Shown: positions 1 to 12,152, numbered from the stretch's first letter. The stretch: DNA of 64,000 nucleotides from Pontederia crassipes (GCA_030549335.1 CM060188.1:4960001-5024000), one strand, 5' to 3'. Numbers and translations: made by a program. The notes: a model not told the origin generated them from the sequence alone.

Positions 1-131
1 TAATTACCACTTCAAATAAGTATAATTTTTCATTTTAAACCAAAGGGGTTAGTGAGAAGTCACTATTCCATTACTTCATTGGTTACCGAACAAAGCGAGT
101 CGAGGGAATATATTACAATCTTGAATTTGCA

Positions 132-1572
132 ACTTCATTTACGAATACCCTTCATTTTATAAATCTTTTCACGGGACGCCCTTTCGACCGAAAATATCCA
201 GTTTTAAGTCGATGCACTGATGTGGTGATACTCTCTTTGCCACGCAGGAGAGCATCCGACGTAGCACCACCACGCAGACTTCACGTCAATAAATTAATAA
301 AATAAGAATATAATAAAAAAACATGTTCTCTCCTCTCTATCCAACGTCCTCGCCGACAAGGGTGAGGTCCCTTGAGCCGGAGAGAGAAGAGGAGGGGGCC
401 GCCGCCCCCACCCATCTCCTCACCGACATCCCCGTCGGCATCGTACATGCTCCCGCATGGCGATGTGTCGAACAGCCATGTCAATCCCTCGGTCACGTAC
501 ATCCGCTGCCCCACCATCGTGGCGTCGTACCGTGCCATCCCACGCCGCATCCTGGCCACCGGCGCCCACTTGTCCGCCCCCAGATCATAGCACTCTACTA
601 TCGAACCCTCCTCTGTCACCTTCAATGGCGAAGATCCCGTCTACGATGCCTCCCGCAGTGAAGAAGCACCATGGGGTGGGCATCGGCGTGGCGGCGAATC
701 ACGAGTTGGTGGCTGCACGGTAGGCGAGCATGGTGGGGACAGCGCAAACGAAGGCCGGGGGACACGTCGGGGGGTCATCGTTGGCGGGGAGGGGCATTGG
801 CGGGAGGACGAACTAGCGGCCAGAGAAGAGAGGGGGAGGCAACCCTTCCCCTCTGCGCAAATCATGCGCGCAAAGGGAGAGGGTCGCCTCCTCCTCTCTT
901 CTTCGGCGATGGTGAGAAGAGAGGGTGAGGCGACTCTCCCCCTCAGCACTGGGTGGTGGTCGACCCGAGGCTCGACGGGGTCGTCAACGTGTCGAGCAGG
1001 CGATTGGTAGCGGTGGACGACGACGGTCACGTGTGAAGAGGATTTTCCTGAGCGGGAGGGAGTCAGTGGCGGTGTTCCGCGCTGCGATGTCCGACGAGCA
1101 TCGGCAATGGGAAGGGGAGTCGGTGGCGAGGAGGCCAAGTCCACCGCCCCCTCCTGTCGTGCGGCCATCTCCTTTCATCACGTCGCTAGACCATCGTCTA
1201 ACCGTCGCCGATGCGACCTCCCCCTCCCTTTTCCAGCACTCAACCCTCTCCCTCTCTTCTTGTCAGAGAAGCGCCGGAGGTCATAGAGCAGGGGGCTATT
1301 GATAGGAAACACGGGGGCGACGACCCCCTACTTTTTTCTATTTTTAAATTTATTTTTTAATATTCTACGTCAATGAATATTTACATGGAGATGAGAGAAT
1401 ATATTGTATCAGCGCCATGTCAGCTCCGCGATCGGAAAACAATCGATAGCAGGTAAAGAGGATATTGGGTGAAACGAATTAAAAGATGGAGGGCATTCAT
1501 GTTCCAAAGCGAATTTGAAGGGTATTACTGAGCAAACATTAAAGTTGGATGACATTTAGTGTAATTTTTCCA
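132..1572. mobile_element. non-autonomous element with long degenerate TIRs (Pack-type)
   Basis: The segment is absent from the second copy of the unit at 3863-4325. Its two ends are imperfect inverted repeats over roughly 100 bp or more: the left end runs from about 140 and the right end finishes at 1572, reading inward as TGGAAAAATTACAC. The GC-rich interior carries a broken kelch-type gene fragment on the minus strand. The same end type, including the block near 'ttaaaagatggagg', recurs in the element at 47686-48636, so the two are one family. Long variable TIRs around captured gene sequence fit a Mutator-like (Pack-MULE) element. No clean target duplication is visible and the left edge is uncertain. 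Confidence 0.6.
281..700 (-). pseudogene. kelch-repeat (F-box/kelch type) gene fragment
   Basis: Read on the minus strand, about 280-622 encodes a segment with kelch-blade character: a VECYDLGADKW strand, ARMRRGMARYDATMVGQRMY, and a later MYDADGD turn, as in plant F-box/kelch-repeat proteins. The preceding blade (AGGIVDGIFAI) lies just upstream in another frame, so a frameshift separates them. In-frame stops lie further upstream, and the C-terminal sequence runs into unrelated DNA. There is no complete F-box and no start codon. The fragment sits inside a TIR-type element, so it is probably captured sequence and not a degraded resident gene. The kelch call is firm as a family resemblance; the exact parent gene is unknown. 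Confidence 0.6.
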
Positions 1573-1739
1573 GATATTTTTTATCGTTTGGTTCATCAAA
1601 ATCTTAAAATGGATAACTCTTTTCTCTTAAATAAAAAAAACTTCAGTTAAATTCTTTGTACATCCAAAACATTTTCCTTGGGAGTTTAATTCATATGTTG
1701 CATGGGTTGATTCAAATTAATCACGACATATTAAAGAAA

Positions 1740-2538
1740 GCATTTAATGGGATCATACACCTTGTATGGCATATGAACCCCATATGCATCGGTCCCACCG
1801 TCCGATTAGATCGGGCGATGAGCGACCCCACTATCGTCCACCAGATCCCCACCTCCCCTCTGAGCATCGCCGACATTGCCGTCGCTGCCACCGGCACCTT
1901 TGAGCGTCGTCATCACCACCGGCGCCCCAAGCTCCTCCAAACTTGCCACCTGTGAGCGCCTCAGCCGACCAAGTCGATGACAACCTCTGCGTGCATGATC
2001 GAGTTGAAGCCGTCTGCGATCGTGACCCTCGCCATCGATCGGAGAAAAGAGGAGAGTAGATCACAGCCCTCGCCTCGCCGGATCCCTCGCAATCGGGCGC
2101 CCTCGCATCGTCAGCGTTGACATTGCCATCGCATGCGATCGTCGCCCTCGCTGTCGATTAGAGAGAAAGGGGGAAAGCAGACCGCACCCCTCGCCTCATC
2201 TGCCGCCCTTGTCGTCGTGGTCGCTGAGGAGGGAGTCGGAGCTCCGCTCAGATCTTGACTTGTTCCACGAAGCTGTACCTACAGGGGGCTGGGCGATGGA
2301 TCCGGCGGTCGAGGGCTTTGAGGCGGCCATTAACGCGGACATGCCGGGTCAGAACCCGAAGACCTGAGCGAGGATGTCGGAGAAGTCATCCATGGAGTGA
2401 TCTCGGCAGGCTCGGTTGGCGAGGAACCTCTCCGCCCGCTCGACTATGTCTATCCCCACCGTCCGATCTAATCGAATGATGGGAGCACAAACGTATGGGG
2501 GTCATACGCTTCAGATGGTGTATGACCCCATTAAATCC
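1740..2538. mobile_element. MULE-like element with 9 bp TSD
   Basis: The ends are inverted repeats: left GCATTTAATGGGATCATACA, and the right end read inward GGATTTAATGGGGTCATACA. Similarity continues for about 70 bp to a block containing CGATTAGATCGG. The element is flanked by an exact 9 bp direct repeat TTAAAGAAA (1731-1739 and 2539-2547). The other copy of the surrounding unit has TTAAAGAAA once, at 4141-4149, with nothing inserted, which proves the insertion. The 0.8 kb interior is GC-rich with gene-like triplet texture but no recognisable protein. TSD length and TIR style fit Mutator-like elements; there is no transposase, so it is non-autonomous. Confidence 0.85.
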
Positions 2539-2642
2539 TTAAAGAAAAAACTAAAATAATAATGATATGTGATTATAGTTTAATAATGAAGATAAAGCTA
2601 CAAATTTGTCAAATTAAACTAAATCAATAAACTACAAAAGAA

Positions 2643-3195
2643 TAGGAGAAAAATCCGACTGACCCGAAAAATCGACCTGAACAAAAAAAATTGAATCGAG
2701 AAAACCAAAAATTAAGAGCTCGAATATAATTTAGGACGGTTTTTGATAAATTGAAATCCACCTACTAAAATTAGGGCTCCACCCGAAAAGATCGTAGGTG
2801 TCCGTGGAGCCCCTTTTTTATTTATATAATTAATACATATGTCATCAATTCTTTTATTATAGATAGAATATTTTTTGTATAAAATTTCATACTTTTCTAT
2901 CACATTATTAAATTCTAATTTAATAGCTTTAAAATTTTAGTAGTATAATTTATATTTAATATAAAATTAAAATATTTTTATATTAATTTTAATTTATTCT
3001 ATATATTTTTAAAATATAATTATATAAAATTAGTGTCCAAAAAAATCATATGAAAAAAATCGACCCACTATAGTGTGATTTTTATTTTTTCAAAACGATT
3101 TTAGGAGGGTTATTTTAATTTTAAAAAACTAACCTGAAAAATAATGGTTATTTTTTTCGACCGAAAACTCGATCCGACCCGAACTACTTTCACCT
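2643..3195. repeat. AT-rich dispersed repeat R1, copy 1
   Basis: This block of about 550 bp is inserted in the duplicated unit, flanked by acaaaagaa and cacaaagaa (an imperfect 8-9 bp duplication). It shares its order of motifs with 3293-3800 and about 22998-23482: an initial 'ccgaaaa..attgaa' segment, 'aattag' plus a purine-rich block, a long AT core, and a closing segment with 'gaaaactcgatcc'. It has no ORF. It is probably a non-autonomous DNA transposon, perhaps hAT-like from the duplication length; terminal repeats are not clear. Confidence 0.6.
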
Positions 3196-3292
3196 CACAA
3201 AGAAGGCATATGCATCAAAACGGATTTTTTTATTACAAAATACTGGTAAAATATTATGACCGGTTCATGCATGATGTATATTATTTTAGGAA

Positions 3293-3800
3293 TGCAAGAA
3301 AAATCTGATATGAGATCCGAAAAATTGAAAATTAGGAGCCCCAATATGTTTTAATATTTTTTAATAAATTAAAATTCATCCATAAAATTAGAAATCTATC
3401 CGAAAAATGGTAAGGACTCATGAAGTCTATTTTTATTTATGATTTATTTATATAATTAAGTAATAACTTATCAATTTTTTATTATAGAAATAATAATTTT
3501 TGTATATACTTCATATTTTTTTATCACATTATTGAACTCTAATTAAGTAATTTTAAAATTTTAGGATTATATTTTATATTTAATATAAAGAAATGTAAAA
3601 AAATATGTTAATTTTAATTTATTATATATTTTTAAAAATATAATTATATAAAAAGTAGGACCTAAAAAAATAATCCAAAAAATTGATCCGTTAAAGCGTG
3701 ATTTTTATTTTTTAAAATAATTTTAGAATGAGTTTTAAAATTTTAAAATCAATTCAAAAAATGACGGATGATTTTTTTGAACTGAAAACTCGATCCTCCG
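3293..3800. repeat. AT-rich dispersed repeat R1, copy 2
   Basis: This is a second copy of the R1 repeat, in the same orientation as copy 1 and directly downstream of duplicated unit copy A. It is recognisably collinear with copy 1, from 'gatccgaaaaattgaaaattaggag' (listed here only as a landmark) to the closing 'gaaaactcgatcc', with many substitutions and small indels. It is noncoding. A short CT-rich run separates it from copy B of the unit. Confidence 0.6.
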
Positions 3801-3862
3801 TTCATGTTTTTACTTTGCCAATCTCTCTCTCTCTCATCTGTTCCCAATCCTCATCTCAAACA

Positions 3863-4325
3863 CTAATTACCACTTCAAATAAGTATAATTTTTCATTTTA
3901 AATGAAAGGGGTTAGTGAGAGGTCACTACTCCATTACTTCATTGGCTACCAAACAAAGCGAGACGAGGGAGTATATTACAATCTTGAATAAATCCTGGAA
4001 AAACTTTTTATGATTTGGTTCATCAAGATCTTAAAATGGATAACTCTTTTCTCTTAAATAATTCTTTGTACATCCAAAACATTTTCCTTGGGAGTTTAAT
4101 TCATCTGTCGCATAGGTTGATTCAAATTAATCACGACATATTAAAGAAAAACTAAAACAATAATGATGGATGATTATAGTCTAATAATTAAGATAAAGCT
4201 ACAAGATTGTCAAATTAAACTAAATCGATAAACTACAAAAGAAGGCACCTGCATGAAAACGGATTTTTTTAATTACAAAATACTGTTAAAATACGGTGAC
4301 CAATTCATGCATGATGTATATTATT
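3863..4325. repeat. duplicated unit, copy B (nearly empty)
   Basis: This is a continuous version of the sequence that is split into four blocks at 1-3292. It retains single uninterrupted versions of the MULE target (TTAAAGAAA at 4141-4149) and of the R1 insertion site (near 4215-4240), so it acts as a related empty site for those insertions. It is noncoding. From 4326 to 4690 the sequence is AT-rich and then becomes GC-rich as the next gene starts; nothing else is recognised there. Confidence 0.75.
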
Positions 4326-4737
4326 GTTCTACAAAATTGAGAGAGGTCAAGATACACTAAGAAATAATTTAAAATACTATAACAAATAAAATATTTCTTC
4401 ATTAATGATGTTTAATACTTAATTAATCTTTTTTGCACGAAACACCTCTTTTCGATCATTAGTCTTCGATGTCTAAAGAAAACGACGTCGATAATTCAAC
4501 TCATATGAATATATTATTTTTAATTTTGGTAGTCACACTCATATCTGTCACGCAAAATTAAAAAGAACGGCATTGCTCTAATTCCTCAGATGGGCCATGC
4601 AAGGCCCAGTCCATGAGTAAAAATTGTAGGCCATGTCGTGTCCAAACCACGTCTTGTGCTACCTCCTTGACGCGCCCACGCTGCACTCCGGGCCAACTAA
4701 AGCGTAAGGGGACGTCTGCGACTCGGCTGGCGGCAAG

Positions 4738-7225
4738 ATGCAGTTCCTTCGCGGCGGCGGCGGCGGCGGCGGCGGCGGAGTAGGAAGTGGTGCCGGAGCT
4801 GCGGCCAGGCTATTTGTGCGCTACTTCTCGAAGAAGAGGAGCCCGGACCTCCGGCGGATAAATCCCAAGGTGCCGAAGGAGGAGGCAAAGACCATCTCCG
4901 CCGGCCTTTACCAGATCGTCAAGGATCAAGGCCCCCTTTCCGTTGGAAACGCCTGGAACCAAGTCAAGGTACTGTGCCCTGAGAAAAAGCTCCTAACTTT
5001 CTTGTTTATCGTTGTGGAGCGTGGTTCATCGGCTAGTAGTAGTGGTAGAGTAAGAATATAGCCTGCAACGAACGGTCATGAAATTGGAAGCTTGCGCAGG
5101 TAGTTAGATAAATGTATTAGTTCTCTATTTTCCTGCTATATTCATTGATGTTTTGGGACTTTGTTGTGATGCACATTGGTTTCTTAGGCGGTATCATGTG
5201 TTTGATAAAATGCCACTGAGTGGACTTGAGGCTGAGCTGTTCCTTCCGCATAGCTCTCATTGCTTGTGTTATCGTTGCTGCTAATCGGAATTAAGGCTCT
5301 TATTGCTAATTACGTAGTTCGGAGGGTTGTATTTACCTTATGTCGAACTACACCCACATTCCTGAATCCTGACTTTACGCCTACTAGATATTTTAAGATC
5401 AGCATATGAAGCAGTGTTCTTTCAACATGATGAATTATATTTTCTTCTGATAATCACTTACGGATGACCACTGCTAGCCGGTTGACACTTCTAGTTCTGA
5501 TTTTTCTCCGTTCTGATTGGGTTGTTCCACAAATACCAACCGGATGCTTAACGTGAATGCTATTATTTTATATTTTTCATTCTGGGAATTCATTATGTAA
5601 AATGTATATTTGACTCCTTGTGGCATTTAGGAGTGATGATGCCAGATTCATTACAAGACATCCTACTTTATTGTGGCCTACTTTGTTTGTATAATTATCT
5701 AACACGTGACTAAATTCTTTCAGTTGACATGTTTGGACGATCTTTTGATTGATGTTCTCAATTTGTTTTGTTTACCAAATTGCTATTTTTCCTTGAATTT
5801 TTCCAATATAATTTCTCCATCGCACACCACAAATCTGAATTCATTCTAAATAATTCCTATGACAAAATTTTCTTGTTGTTTCTTCTATTTATTTCCTTTT
5901 ATTTTGAAATATCTTGAATCTGTAATCACTCAACAAATAGTTTTAAACTTTGATTGACCAAGGGAGATCTCATTGATTCTAGTTGTCTGTAATTTAGTCA
6001 AAGCTTTTCCCTAAAAAGAGAAATAGCTTGCATGCTTTTATAATATTAATTTAAGAAAAATCTTAATATGATTTGGTGAGATCTAAGATAATATGGACTA
6101 TTATTAGCAAATGACTCACCCATGCTGTCTTGGTAGAGCATAGATCTCAACTTCTGCTACTTGTCTGTGAGCTAGGCATTTACGCTATGCTACTTGTCTG
6201 CTACTTGGATTCCACCCTCCCCTACCCTTAACTGCAGAGTTTTTCAGCTGGATTTAGATGGACAAACCTGTTGCCCTTGTAGATCCGATACTTGGTAAAG
6301 CATAGTTTTTTCACTGTTGCTCCTGCACGACCTTTATGGCATATTCTATCAGTACACCTAATAGGTTGATATCATGAGAAGAAGAACTTATGGAATGAGG
6401 TGTACATATGCTTCTTTCAGAAAACACAGTCTTGTTTGATTCATAGATATTGTTTTGGATATAGAAAATGTGTGAACTGTTACACAGGCATGCTCTTTTT
6501 GTTGCCATGACCTAGTTTTTAGGTCATGGCAAATGTTTCAAATCAGTTATTTCACTCCTTATTGACTGTAAGTAATTTATAAACAAACACACGTAACATA
6601 CCTCTATATGTTTGTGTGTCATGGTGAGCACCTAGGATTTTATTTGATTAACTGGTGCTACAACCAGTTGGCATTATTCTGCTTGGTAATTTATGGTTGT
6701 TCTAACTGGCATAAGCTATGATCTACCTATTTTCGTGGTTGCTTTTTCTTTGTGTGTTCTTTGAGCTGCTCAAGTTTAGGAAGCTTTCTTTACTCTTAAA
6801 AAGAAGTTGATTTAAACTTGTATATATTGTGATTTCAAATTGGCATGAGACAATGGCGTTCTTTTCAATTTTGAAAAACGAGAATAATGCATGGTGACAT
6901 CTAAATGTTTTAGCAGTAAGGTTCTTTTGCCAAATTTACAAACAACATTTTTGTTTTAAATGCTTTTTACTTCACACAGGATGCTGGTATTGATGGCGTG
7001 AAGAGTAAAACCCATATGAAGATAATGCTAAAATGGATGACAGGAAGAAAGATGCTAAAACTCTCCTGCACTCAAGTTGGTTCTGCAAAAAAGTTTCATT
7101 ACTCGAGCCTTCCAGAAGAACCTCGAACCCCAGGGGAAATGAACTCTCCTTCAACCCTATCCGACATCCCTAAAACCTCAGGTCGGGGAACTAAGAAGTC
7201 ACAGAAACCCTCCAAAAAGAAATGA
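4738..7225 (+). CDS. small basic protein, probably mitochondrial, function unknown
   Basis: There are two exons, 4738-4968 and 6980-7225, joined by a 2011 bp phase-0 GT-AG intron (AAG|GTACTG ... CACACAG|GAT), giving 158 residues. The N-terminus is a Gly tract (residues about 6-14), then an Ala/Arg stretch and RLFVRYFSKK, which looks like a mitochondrial presequence with a Y/F-S cleavage context. The core (about 34-120) includes SPDLRRINPKVPKEEA, a segment with YQIVKDQGPL, and after the intron SKTHMKIMLKWMTGRKMLKL and a QVGSAKKF segment. The C-terminus is Lys/Ser-rich and disordered. I recognise a conserved small plant family with these blocks but cannot assign a function; a role with mitochondrial ribosomes would be a guess. 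AATAAA lies at 7246-7251. The start is the first ATG in frame and gives the presequence. Confidence 0.8.
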
Positions 7226-8354
7226 AGCCATGTACTGGGAGCTGGAATAAAAAAGCGAACAATCTTGCTTGGAGGAAGTGTTGTCATTTGGTTTTGACTC
7301 ATAATTTTACATGTCTCAATTTAACCAGAGATTATCATTTGTAAAGAAAAAAGTTGGTAAGAATATCAGGAACTCATTTCTGGACGGTTTTTGAACGATC
7401 ATTATGTTTTGATCTTCAGCTTATGTTTCACTGGTAGCCCTAAGAAACTTGTGTCACAATATGTTAAATATACGGTCAGACTGATGATTAACCAGTTCAA
7501 TTTTTGAGCTGTGGTACACATCCCTGTTCTTGTAAATTTATGATAGAACCATATGAAAAGTCTGCATGAAGTTTCAATCCAATCAGACTTAAAAGTAGCA
7601 TTCAGTGATCAATGGAAATCAGGTGCAATGAGCTGGTAATGGCGTGAGTTGTAATGATTGTCTTCATGCTTTTTGCTCACTACAAATATCGGATGTGGGT
7701 AAGTGACTGCAGGATGTTATCAGAAAAACAAATCAGAACATCAATGTTCAATGAACAAACCTGAGAAGGATTGCAGCAATCATCATAAACACATGCCTTT
7801 GATCCAAAAGGGAGCTGAGCGGCGCCATTTTATTTTTCAACAGGCCCCTTTACTCTTCCAAATTTTATTTAGAATTACAGCTGAAAGAGGGGAAAAAGAT
7901 CAAATTCTACATATATAATTAAGCCACAAGTTCCTAGTTTATGGCCACGATCTTCCTTTCCTAGGGAAAGGTAATATAGCGGCATGCTTAATCATCTGTA
8001 ATGTGATCATGTCTGAGTATAAAGTAATGTTAATATCATATTTTAAAAAAATAAAAGTGTAATAAAAATAAAACATTTACCTATCCAGACTCATTGTGAG
8101 GGCATCGACCTACTTTGTAACAGAAAAAAAATAAATATTTACATGGAAAATTTTAATTTTAATTATCAAATTTGTAGTATAAAATAATTGCTATAATAAT
8201 GTTAACTTAAGACATCCAAACCATATTTGTGATTTTTGAAACATAATTTGACTTGAAAAAGAATCTAAAATGTAAATTGAAAGGCGCCTTTTTATTTTTT
8301 TCTTCCTTTCTTCCTCTTCGACATGGTCGCCAGCAAGCTCTCTGTTCCACGCTC
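7226..8354. other. intergenic, no gene recognised
   Basis: This is the 3' region of the small mitochondrial-type gene followed by AT-rich spacer. Short open frames here lack codon structure or similarity to anything known. No repeat was recognised. Confidence 0.5.
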
Positions 8355-8361
8355 TATATAA
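8355..8361 (+). promoter_or_regulatory. TATA box of the DUF1295 gene
   Basis: TATATAA lies 46 bp before the ATG at 8407, flanked by C/T-rich and GC-rich sequence. The spacing allows transcription to start about 30 bp downstream with a 5' leader of roughly 15-20 nt. It is a sequence match only. Confidence 0.6.
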
Positions 8362-8406
8362 CCTCCCGCACTCGCCACGACACCCTTCAAGCATCGATCG
8401 CTAAAA

Positions 8407-9756
8407 ATGGGCAGCCTAAAGAACGCCATCATCGCTTTCCTCGCCCCTCTCCCTTCCCTCGTCTTCTACCTCGCCTTCCTGCGCGCTCACAACAACAGCA
8501 ACGAGATCTGGGTCGACTGGTGCCGCAGCCACCCGCTCCTGCTCGCCAACCTCCTCTTCTTCTTCAATGTCGACGTCCTCTTCTGGCTTATCGGTCTCCT
8601 CCTGTCCAATAACTGGGTAAGATTGCGGATACTTCTCGTGACGTCTGTAGTCTTGTTCTTGTTGTTGTGGGCGCTCATGTTCTTCCTCATGCTCGGTGGG
8701 TGCAGCTGATCGATTTGTACTGGACTGTCATCCCCGTCCTGCTGGTGCACTACTACGCCAGCCACCCCCTGGCGAAGGCGAACGCGGCGAGGTCCGGGGC
8801 TGCCGTGGCTCTGACGTGGGTGTGGAGCATAAGGCTCACGCATAACTATTTCCGGCGGGAGAACTGGGAGTGGGGAGCGAGGGAAGACTGGCGGTTCAAT
8901 GAGATGAGGGGAGAGTATGGCAAGCATTGGTGGTGGATCTCTTTCTTTGCCGTATACCTATCTCAGCAGGTGAATAAGAGCATTATCAATTTTTTTTCTC
9001 TCTCTCTAAGCCCGCGAACTGCTCGCTAAAATGTCTGAAATTGCTGAATAGTGTGAGTTGCTCTAGAAGCCTAACGAATTCTCACATTTTGATCGTCGTG
9101 GGTTCGTCTAAGACTCTTGCAGTCATCTAGGTTGTCACATTTTAAGATTGTTCTAGACTTCTAGTTGTGTCAAATGGAACTTTTAATTGCTGTTTTTTTT
9201 TATCAGATTTAATGTTTCAGGCAATTAAGTGATATGCGTTTAAGTCTGCAGATTCTAATGAGCTGCTAACTTACAGGTGTTCCTGATTGGCATATGCCTT
9301 CCATTGTATGCTGTTCACATCAGCGATGAACCATGGAACATCTGGGATTCCATCGCCTTCATTGCCTGCGTTAGCGGAATAGTCATTGCATACTTTGCAG
9401 ACACTCAACTTTATGATTTTGTTAAAAGAAATGAGACATTGAAGGAACTTGGTGCCTCTGTGGTGCTTAACCTTGACAAAGGCCTCTGGCGATACTCTCG
9501 TCACCCCAACTATTTTGGAGAGCAGTTCTGGTGGTGGGCTCTGTTTATATTCGCGTGGAACGTGGGGCAAGGATGGATGTTTGTTGGCCCACTTGTGAAT
9601 ACCTTGTGCTTGGGATATGTTACAGTACTGGTGGAGAGAAGAATGTTGAAGAAGGAACATAGGGCCAGGGCGTACAGGGAGTACCAGAAGGCAACATCTG
9701 TGTGGATCCCCTGGTTTAAAAGAACCAACAAAGAATTGAAGGCCAAGAGTAACTAG
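8407..9756 (+). CDS. DUF1295 / steroid 5-alpha-reductase-like membrane protein
   Basis: Three exons (8407-8616, 8706-8969, 9277-9756) have phase-0 GT-AG introns of 89 and 307 bp and encode 317 residues, the usual family length. Hydrophobic helices alternate along the protein, starting at residues about 6-25. Aromatic-rich stretches such as SIRLTHNYFRRENWEWG (about 41-57 of exon 2) and a C-terminal LWRYSRHPNYFGE (228-240) are typical of DUF1295. That last motif matches the NADPH-binding C-terminal part of 3-oxo-5-alpha-steroid 4-dehydrogenases. The protein is expected to be an integral membrane oxidoreductase-like enzyme, likely ER or plastid; plant members have no firmly known substrate. A TATA box precedes it and AATAAA follows at 9846. 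Exon joins keep one frame and restore a continuous family alignment. Confidence 0.9.
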
Positions 9757-10500
9757 AACACCCAAAATATCAGTTTCTTGTCAGAACTTGATCCCTCTTT
9801 CTGTGTGCATTGTTACTAATTCAGTTCAATTTTCCTATATTTATCAATAAATTGTACTGACATTTTCATGATAATAATACTCTATTTGTGAGATTGCTTT
9901 CCATCCGAATTTGTTCAATGTGATGAACCACTTTGAATCAATTTTAGCTTTATGTTCCTCTCATGGTTCACAAACTCTCGAGTTCAAAACTTAAACTCTT
10001 ACAAGTTTACGAGTTTACCCATGAAATCGAGTCAGCTCGGGGTGAAATTAGATTTGATTGTAAACTCGGGTAAACTCTGATGGACTCGAGTAAACTCGAT
10101 AAAGTCTACGGGTAGAATCGTCGTATACAAAAGCTAGGCATTTAATCAAAATTTGAGATCAAAATTGAAATGAAAATAACATTAAACATTTATATTTTAA
10201 CAATTAAGAATATTTTATGTTTTAATTTGTATGACTCATGAACTACTTTGATAATTTGATATATAACTTTGAACTTTTTACGTTTATATATTATACTTGT
10301 AGAATGTAATGAATTGTTAAAAATAATGAATGATTATGCAATTCAATATTAGTGAGTTGACATATGACCAATGAACTCATTATAATATTTGAAACTAACA
10401 TATAAAAAAAAATTTAACAAATAATTTATAACATATAATATAAAATACATACATAAAGTTATGTTCATAAACTCTACGAGTTTACGTTTCGAATTTACGG
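9757..10500. other. intergenic with repeated 'acgagtttac'-like words
   Basis: After the 3' end of the DUF1295 gene, 9970-10110 contains many variants of 'aaactcgagtaaactcg' and 'cgagtttac', and the word returns at about 10465-10500 beside the LTR element. This looks like an older repeat into which the Athila-like element inserted. It is noncoding and its identity is unknown. Confidence 0.4.
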
Positions 10501-10505
10501 GACGT

Positions 10506-12137
10506 TGATGCGTTGAAATGATGTAGTAAAATAAAATCGCTAGCAAATGCACTAGTCGCTCAAGTAATATAGTAATTAGGAGTAAGAGTGTCGAACCCAC
10601 GAGGAATATTATTAATTCAATATCTGAATTTATAAATTAATAAGAGAGAAAAAAATGGATTTTGAAAATGAGTTTTAAAAGATAAAGAAAATAAGATAAA
10701 AATAAGATAGTGGTGTTGAAGTTAGGCCTTAGGATGAAAATAGATCCGAATAAATATTTGAACCATAAAAGATAAATTTAATCTTTAAAGATGGATTAGA
10801 GACCATAAAAGATAAATTTAATCTTTAAAGATGGATTAGAGTCTCTCTAAAATAATCTAACATGATTAACTTGTGGTCTCCACGACTGACATCCCTCAAT
10901 CTAATCATATAGAACTATATTAATTTAATAAGAATTGAAGTCTCCACGACTGGTACCCCCAAAATCATATTAAAATTAAGATGCATTAAATTGAATTCTC
11001 TAGACTATTAATCACTCCACAAACTGGTATAGATTGATAGACCACACAAATTTGATTCTCCACACACTAGTTATCAAATTTATGTCAATTATTAATTCCA
11101 AATAAAATCAATTATAATTAGTATAATGAATTCTGAAATTAAACACTCCACAAACTGGTATAGTCTAATTCAAAAATTTAATTAACTAATATAAAAGCAT
11201 TAAATATAATTAATAATTGATCAGAAAAGTTTAAAGCAAATAAAATAGGGTCCAAACATTTTCCTTCAATTAATAATCTTCTAAAATAATAATCCTAAAA
11301 ACATGGAGTTCATCCTAGAAATTCTGGAGAGATAATAACAAAATAACAATAATAATCGAAAGAATTACACCCAAAATAGAAGTAGAGCTCTCGAATTGGG
11401 CAGACAGTCGGGCAGCCTCTCGGACTTGATCAGGGTCGCGATCAACCTCCAGCCGTCGCACCTCTCTCCTCTTGGTCGTAGCCTGCAGAGCTCACGATTC
11501 ACCGTGGAAGAAACCTGAACTTCAGAGCACGCTTTGTAACGACGGATTCTTCACGTATTTATAGGGTGCGGACGAGTCTTGTTGATCGTGATGTACGGCC
11601 GAATTTAAAATTCACGGATAAATCTCGGCCAAAAATGATAATTCTTTCAAAAGATAAATTATTTTATCTTTACCCCCTCTGAATTTCGGCCAAAACGTCT
11701 TTCTTTTATCTTTACGCCCAATAGATCTCGGCCGTAATAAAGAATTTAATCTTGTTACGCCCAAAAGATAAAATCATTTAATTGTTACCCCCTTTGAATC
11801 TCGGCCAAAAAGTGATCATCTTCATGCCATTATGCCCAAAAGATAAAATTCCTTTTATCTTTACCCTCTTTTAATTTCAGCCAAAACGTCTTGGGGGTAA
11901 AGTCAAATCTCGGCCGTAAGAAATAAATTCTTTATCATAATCTCAGTTTTTCTTGCAAAATAATTATCAAAATTTAGTTAATCCGTCCATAATTAAAATA
12001 TTCAAAGAATTAATAATTAAAATTGATAAATCCGAATTTACGATTAAAAGTGACTAAAAATGATGCATGCCATGATCAAATTACAGAAAAATTAATTAAA
12101 ATAATAATCTAAAATATGTTGTATTTTGCGTGCATCA
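10506..12137 (-). repeat. Athila-like 3' LTR
   Basis: This direct copy of 19861-21362 begins TGATGCGTTG and ends GTGCATCA on the plus strand (TG...CA). It differs from the other LTR by scattered substitutions, a tandem 40 bp duplication (10761-10840) and about 100 bp at 11220-11310 that the other copy lacks. It contains several TCGGCCAAAA and TCGGCCGTAA words. Confidence 0.9.
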
Positions 12138-12152
12138 AACTCCCACAAGCTT
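12138..12152 (-). promoter_or_regulatory. polypurine tract of the Athila-like element
   Basis: On the minus strand AAGCTTGTGGGAGTT directly precedes the 3' LTR, in the position used to prime plus-strand DNA synthesis in LTR elements. Confidence 0.7.

Larger units (their letters stand above)
1..3292. repeat. duplicated unit, copy A (interrupted by insertions)
   Basis: Four blocks of this stretch (about 1-131, 1573-1739, 2548-2642 and 3196-3292) align in the same order with one continuous stretch at about 3863-4325. Between the blocks lie three extra segments: a TIR-type element with a kelch fragment, a MULE-like element with a 9 bp target duplication, and an AT-rich dispersed repeat. Copy A is therefore the same ancestral sequence as copy B after repeated insertion. 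The alignment was made by eye; block edges are good to about 10 bp. Confidence 0.8.

Noticed and set aside
641..1302. Several open frames of 85-175 codons on both strands
   Set aside because: They lie in the GC-rich interior of a TIR element; low-complexity Pro/Arg/Ser translations without family features; no consistent codon bias.
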